From Streptomyces cahuitamycinicus (lineage in GTDB: Bacteria; Actinomycetota; Actinomycetes; Streptomycetales; Streptomycetaceae), in NCBI RefSeq assembly GCF_002891435.1, contig NZ_POUC01000018.1, positions 1 through 43,579 of the forward strand: a stretch of DNA of 43,579 bases. The letters run 5' to 3'. The position numbers and the translations under genes are program-made. Of this stretch, positions 41,616 to 43,579 are shown in pieces. Below the pieces are notes generated by a model. It was not told the DNA's origin and did not search any database. It saw only the letters and a list, made by a program, of their open reading frames with translations. The first letter of the stretch is position 1. Each line of letters starts with the position of its first letter.

Positions 41616-41674
41616 CAGGCGCCCAGGTCCGTGGAGTCCACGGGCCTGGGCGCCTGCTACTCGCCTTTCGGGCG
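41598..41674. terminator. 77-nt near-perfect palindrome between convergent genes
   Basis: Centre at G41636; each arm is 38 nt, the only imperfection being T41628 opposite G41644 (a wobble in RNA). It contains the last codons and stop of the permease (RPKGE, TAG) and ends 5 bases before the dehydrogenase stop codon. As a hairpin it is a very strong bidirectional terminator, much longer than the others here. Confidence 0.85.
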
Positions 41675-41679
41675 GGTCT

Positions 41680-42666
41680 TCAGACGGGGCGCGTCTCGTC
41701 GACCACGTAGCCCCGCCGCTTGTCCACGACGTTACGCAGAGGGCGGCCTTCGACGTGCCGGGTGAGGTTGTCGAGGAACACCTCGACGAGCGCCTCCCGC
41801 TCGCCGGTGGTCTCCCCCGCCGTGTGCGGGGAGATCATGACACCGGGCATGTCCCACAGCGGTGACCGGGCCGGCAGCGGCTCCTGGCCGAAGACGTCCA
41901 GGGCGGCTCCGGCGAGCCGGCCGGCGGCGAGGTGGTCGATGAGCGCCTCCTCGTCGACGAGTCCGCCCCGGCCGACGTTGATCAGCCGGGCCCCCGGCTT
42001 CATGGCCGCCAGCACGGAGGCGCCGACCATGCCCCGGGTGTCCTTGGTGAGGGGCGCGGCCAGGACGACGTAGTCCGCCTCCCTCAGGGCCGCGGGCAAC
42101 GTCGTCGCACCGTGGACCGTGCCGAAGTCGGGGTCGTCCGTGCGGGCCTTGCGGCCGACGCCGCAGACTCGCATCCCTACGGCCCGCAGCAGCCGGGCGA
42201 TGGCCCGGCCGATGGGCCCCGTGCCCCATATCAGCACCGTGCGTCCGGTGATGCCGTCGCTGGGTCGCGGACGCCACTCGCGACGCCGCTGGTGCTCCCA
42301 GGTGCCGGGGAAGTCCTTGGCGAGGGCGAGGATCAGGCCGAGCACGTACTCGGCGGTCGGCCGGTCGTAGACGCCGCGGGCATTGGTGAGAACGACACCC
42401 GGATCGTCCACCAGGGCGGGGAAAAGCATGGAGTCCACGCCCGCGGAAGACGCGTGCACCCAGCGAGGTGCCTTCTCGGGGTTGTCGGGCCAGGCCTCGC
42501 GGATGGCCGGTGTGATGGTGACCCAGGCCAGGAGGGCGTCGGCGCCGGGGAGGAGGTAGGGCAGTTCCTCCTCGGTGGCGTAGACGGTGTCCGCGAGACG
42601 TTCGATGAGTGCGGTGGCGGGGGGCCGGTTGCCGCGGTAGAGGACGACGAGGCGCTGGTCGGGCAT
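41680..42666 (-). CDS. D-2-hydroxyacid dehydrogenase
   Basis: 328-aa NAD(P)-dependent D-isomer-specific 2-hydroxyacid dehydrogenase reducing 2-keto acids. The nucleotide-binding GTGPIG is at 148-153, and the catalytic set is Arg233 (INVGRGGLVDE), Glu262 (FGQEPLP) and His281 (SPHTAGE). Residue Arg171 region (GVGRKART) after the second strand suggests NADP use. Closest by pattern to the GhrA-like glyoxylate/hydroxypyruvate group; the substrate is uncertain. The stop of the aldehyde dehydrogenase upstream is 1 base from its ATG (TGA-C-ATG), so both are one operon, probably catabolic. Confidence 0.92.
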   Translation of the reverse strand: MPDQRLVVLYRGNRPPATALIERLADTVYATEEELPYLLPGADALLAWVTITPAIREAWPDNPEKAPRWVHASSAGVDSMLFPALVDDPGVVLTNARGVYDRPTAEYVLGLILALAKDFPGTWEHQRRREWRPRPSDGITGRTVLIWGTGPIGRAIARLLRAVGMRVCGVGRKARTDDPDFGTVHGATTLPAALREADYVVLAAPLTKDTRGMVGASVLAAMKPGARLINVGRGGLVDEEALIDHLAAGRLAGAALDVFGQEPLPARSPLWDMPGVMISPHTAGETTGEREALVEVFLDNLTRHVEGRPLRNVVDKRRGYVVDETRPV

Positions 42667-42667
42667 G

Positions 42668-43579
42668 TCAGGCTCCGACGGGGACGGCGATGTACTTGTA
42701 CTCCAGGAACTCGTCGATGCCGACGCGTCCGCCTTCGCGGCCCAGGCCGGACTGCTTGACGCCGCCGAAGGGGGCGGCGGGGTTGGAGACGAGGCCGGTG
42801 TTGAGGCCGATCATGCCGCTCTCCAGACGCTCGCTGACGCGCAGGGCGCGGTCGAGGTTCTGGGTGAACAGGTAGGCCGCCAGGCCGAATTCGGTGTCGT
42901 TGGCGGCGGCGATGGCCTCGTCCTCGTCATCGAAGGTGAGGAGGGCGGCGACGGGGCCGAAGACCTCGGTGTCGATGATGGCGGCCTCGGCGGAGACGCC
43001 GGTGAGGACGGTGGGCGGGTAGAAGCAGCCGGGCCCTTCGGGGAGTTCGCCGCCGGTGAGGACCGTGGCTCCGCGCTTGACCGCGTCGCGGACGACGTCG
43101 TGGGCCTTGCTGCGGCCGGCGACGTCGATGAGGGGACCGACGTCGGTGCCGGGTTCGGTGCCGTCGCCGACGGTCAGGGCGGCCATGCGGGCGGCGAGGC
43201 GGGTGGCGAACTCCTCGGCGACGGAGGTGTGGACGTAGATGCGGTTGGCGGCGCAGCAGGACTCGCCCATGTTGCGCATCTTGGCGACCATGGTGCCTTC
43301 GACGGCGACGTCGAGGTCGGCGTCGTCGAAGACGATGAGGGGGGCGTTGCCGCCCAGTTCCATGGAGGTGCGGATGACGTTGTCGGCGCACTGGGCCAGC
43401 AGGATCCGGCCGACCTGGGTGGAGCCGGTGAAGGAGAGCTTGCGGATCTTCGCGCCGCGCAGCAGCGGCTCGACGACACCGGCGGCGTCGGTGGTGACGA
43501 CGATGTTGAGGACGCCGTCGGGCAGACCGGCTTCCTCCAGGATCGCGCCGAGGGCGAGGCTGGTCAGGGGGGTCTGGGG
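42668..43579 (-). CDS. gabD: Succinate-semialdehyde/aldehyde dehydrogenase, 5' truncated by window
   Basis: C-terminal 303 residues of an NAD(P)-dependent aldehyde dehydrogenase; the gene enters from beyond base 43579. Seen are SFTGSTQVGR, ELGGNAPLIVFDDADLD (the Glu general base), MRNMGESCCAANRIYV with the catalytic Cys, the EVFGPVAAL cofactor motif and FGGVKQSGLGREGG. The SCCAANR neighbourhood and FGGVKxSGxGREG end are those of GabD-like succinate-semialdehyde dehydrogenases, but substrate identity needs the missing N-terminus. It overlaps nothing and is cotranscribed with the hydroxyacid dehydrogenase. Confidence 0.88.
   Translation of the reverse strand, partial: PQTPLTSLALGAILEEAGLPDGVLNIVVTTDAAGVVEPLLRGAKIRKLSFTGSTQVGRILLAQCADNVIRTSMELGGNAPLIVFDDADLDVAVEGTMVAKMRNMGESCCAANRIYVHTSVAEEFATRLAARMAALTVGDGTEPGTDVGPLIDVAGRSKAHDVVRDAVKRGATVLTGGELPEGPGCFYPPTVLTGVSAEAAIIDTEVFGPVAALLTFDDEDEAIAAANDTEFGLAAYLFTQNLDRALRVSERLESGMIGLNTGLVSNPAAPFGGVKQSGLGREGGRVGIDEFLEYKYIAVPVGA

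Noticed and set aside
39065..41710. 881-codon plus-strand frame spanning the binding-protein and permease genes
   Set aside because: It is an alternative frame of two clear genes, Arg/Pro/Gly-rich, with no ribosome binding site.

Overview
The window is chromosomal DNA from a Streptomyces or very close relative. It has very high GC, extreme G/C at third codon positions (which leaves long stop-free antisense frames over nearly every gene), many GTG starts, long perfect-stem hairpin terminators, and the Streptomyces division gene set: ftsZ, pgeF, ylmE, sepF, yggT and divIVA next to a T-box-controlled ileS. No rRNA, tRNA, CRISPR array, insertion sequence or phage gene was recognised.

Left part (1-17.6 kb), housekeeping and accessory genes: the end of a NYN/PIN-like nuclease gene (-), a 55-aa basic protein (+), dnaE for the replicative polymerase (-), a DUF2252 kinase-like protein (+), an uncharacterised membrane protein (+), a membrane-anchored DsbA-like thioredoxin (+), a Tat-exported PhoD phosphatase (+), a dienelactone-hydrolase-like enzyme (-), an MscS-type channel (+), an SDR oxidoreductase (-) and a CPA1 sodium/proton antiporter (-). 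A minus-strand group follows: a DksA/TraR zinc-finger protein with a long Lys/Ala-rich tail, lspA, an RluA-family pseudouridine synthase and a GNAT acetyltransferase.

Centre (17.6-21.5 kb): a T-box leader with an AUC (Ile) specifier precedes ileS. It appears to act on translation, because the segment that closes the T-box helix can alternatively pair with the Shine-Dalgarno sequence. The synthetase carries a GAHH signature in place of HxGH, the altered motif linked to mupirocin hyper-resistance in type 2 IleRS.

Right-centre (21.5-38.2 kb): the dcw cluster, all on the minus strand. Transcription order is ftsI, murE, murF, mraY, murD, ftsW, murG, ftsQ, ftsZ, pgeF, ylmE, sepF, yggT, divIVA. It makes lipid II precursors (MurE/F/D, MraY, MurG), the septal synthase (FtsW/FtsI), the Z-ring and its anchors (FtsZ, SepF, FtsQ) and the polar scaffold (DivIVA). 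The mur genes are tightly coupled by 4-bp overlaps, and ftsZ has its own upstream regulatory region.

Right end (38-43.6 kb): the usual upstream genes ftsL, rsmH and mraZ are not next to ftsI. The ftsI frame is instead open through about 100 extra N-terminal codons that look like the C-terminus of a DUF2236/MpaB-type protein. Beyond are a divergent peptide/nickel-type ABC binding lipoprotein, a fused two-domain permease with no ATPase gene beside it, a 77-nt near-perfect palindrome, a D-2-hydroxyacid dehydrogenase and a truncated succinate-semialdehyde-type dehydrogenase. This end looks like accessory DNA joined to the dcw cluster by a rearrangement, or by a mis-assembly.
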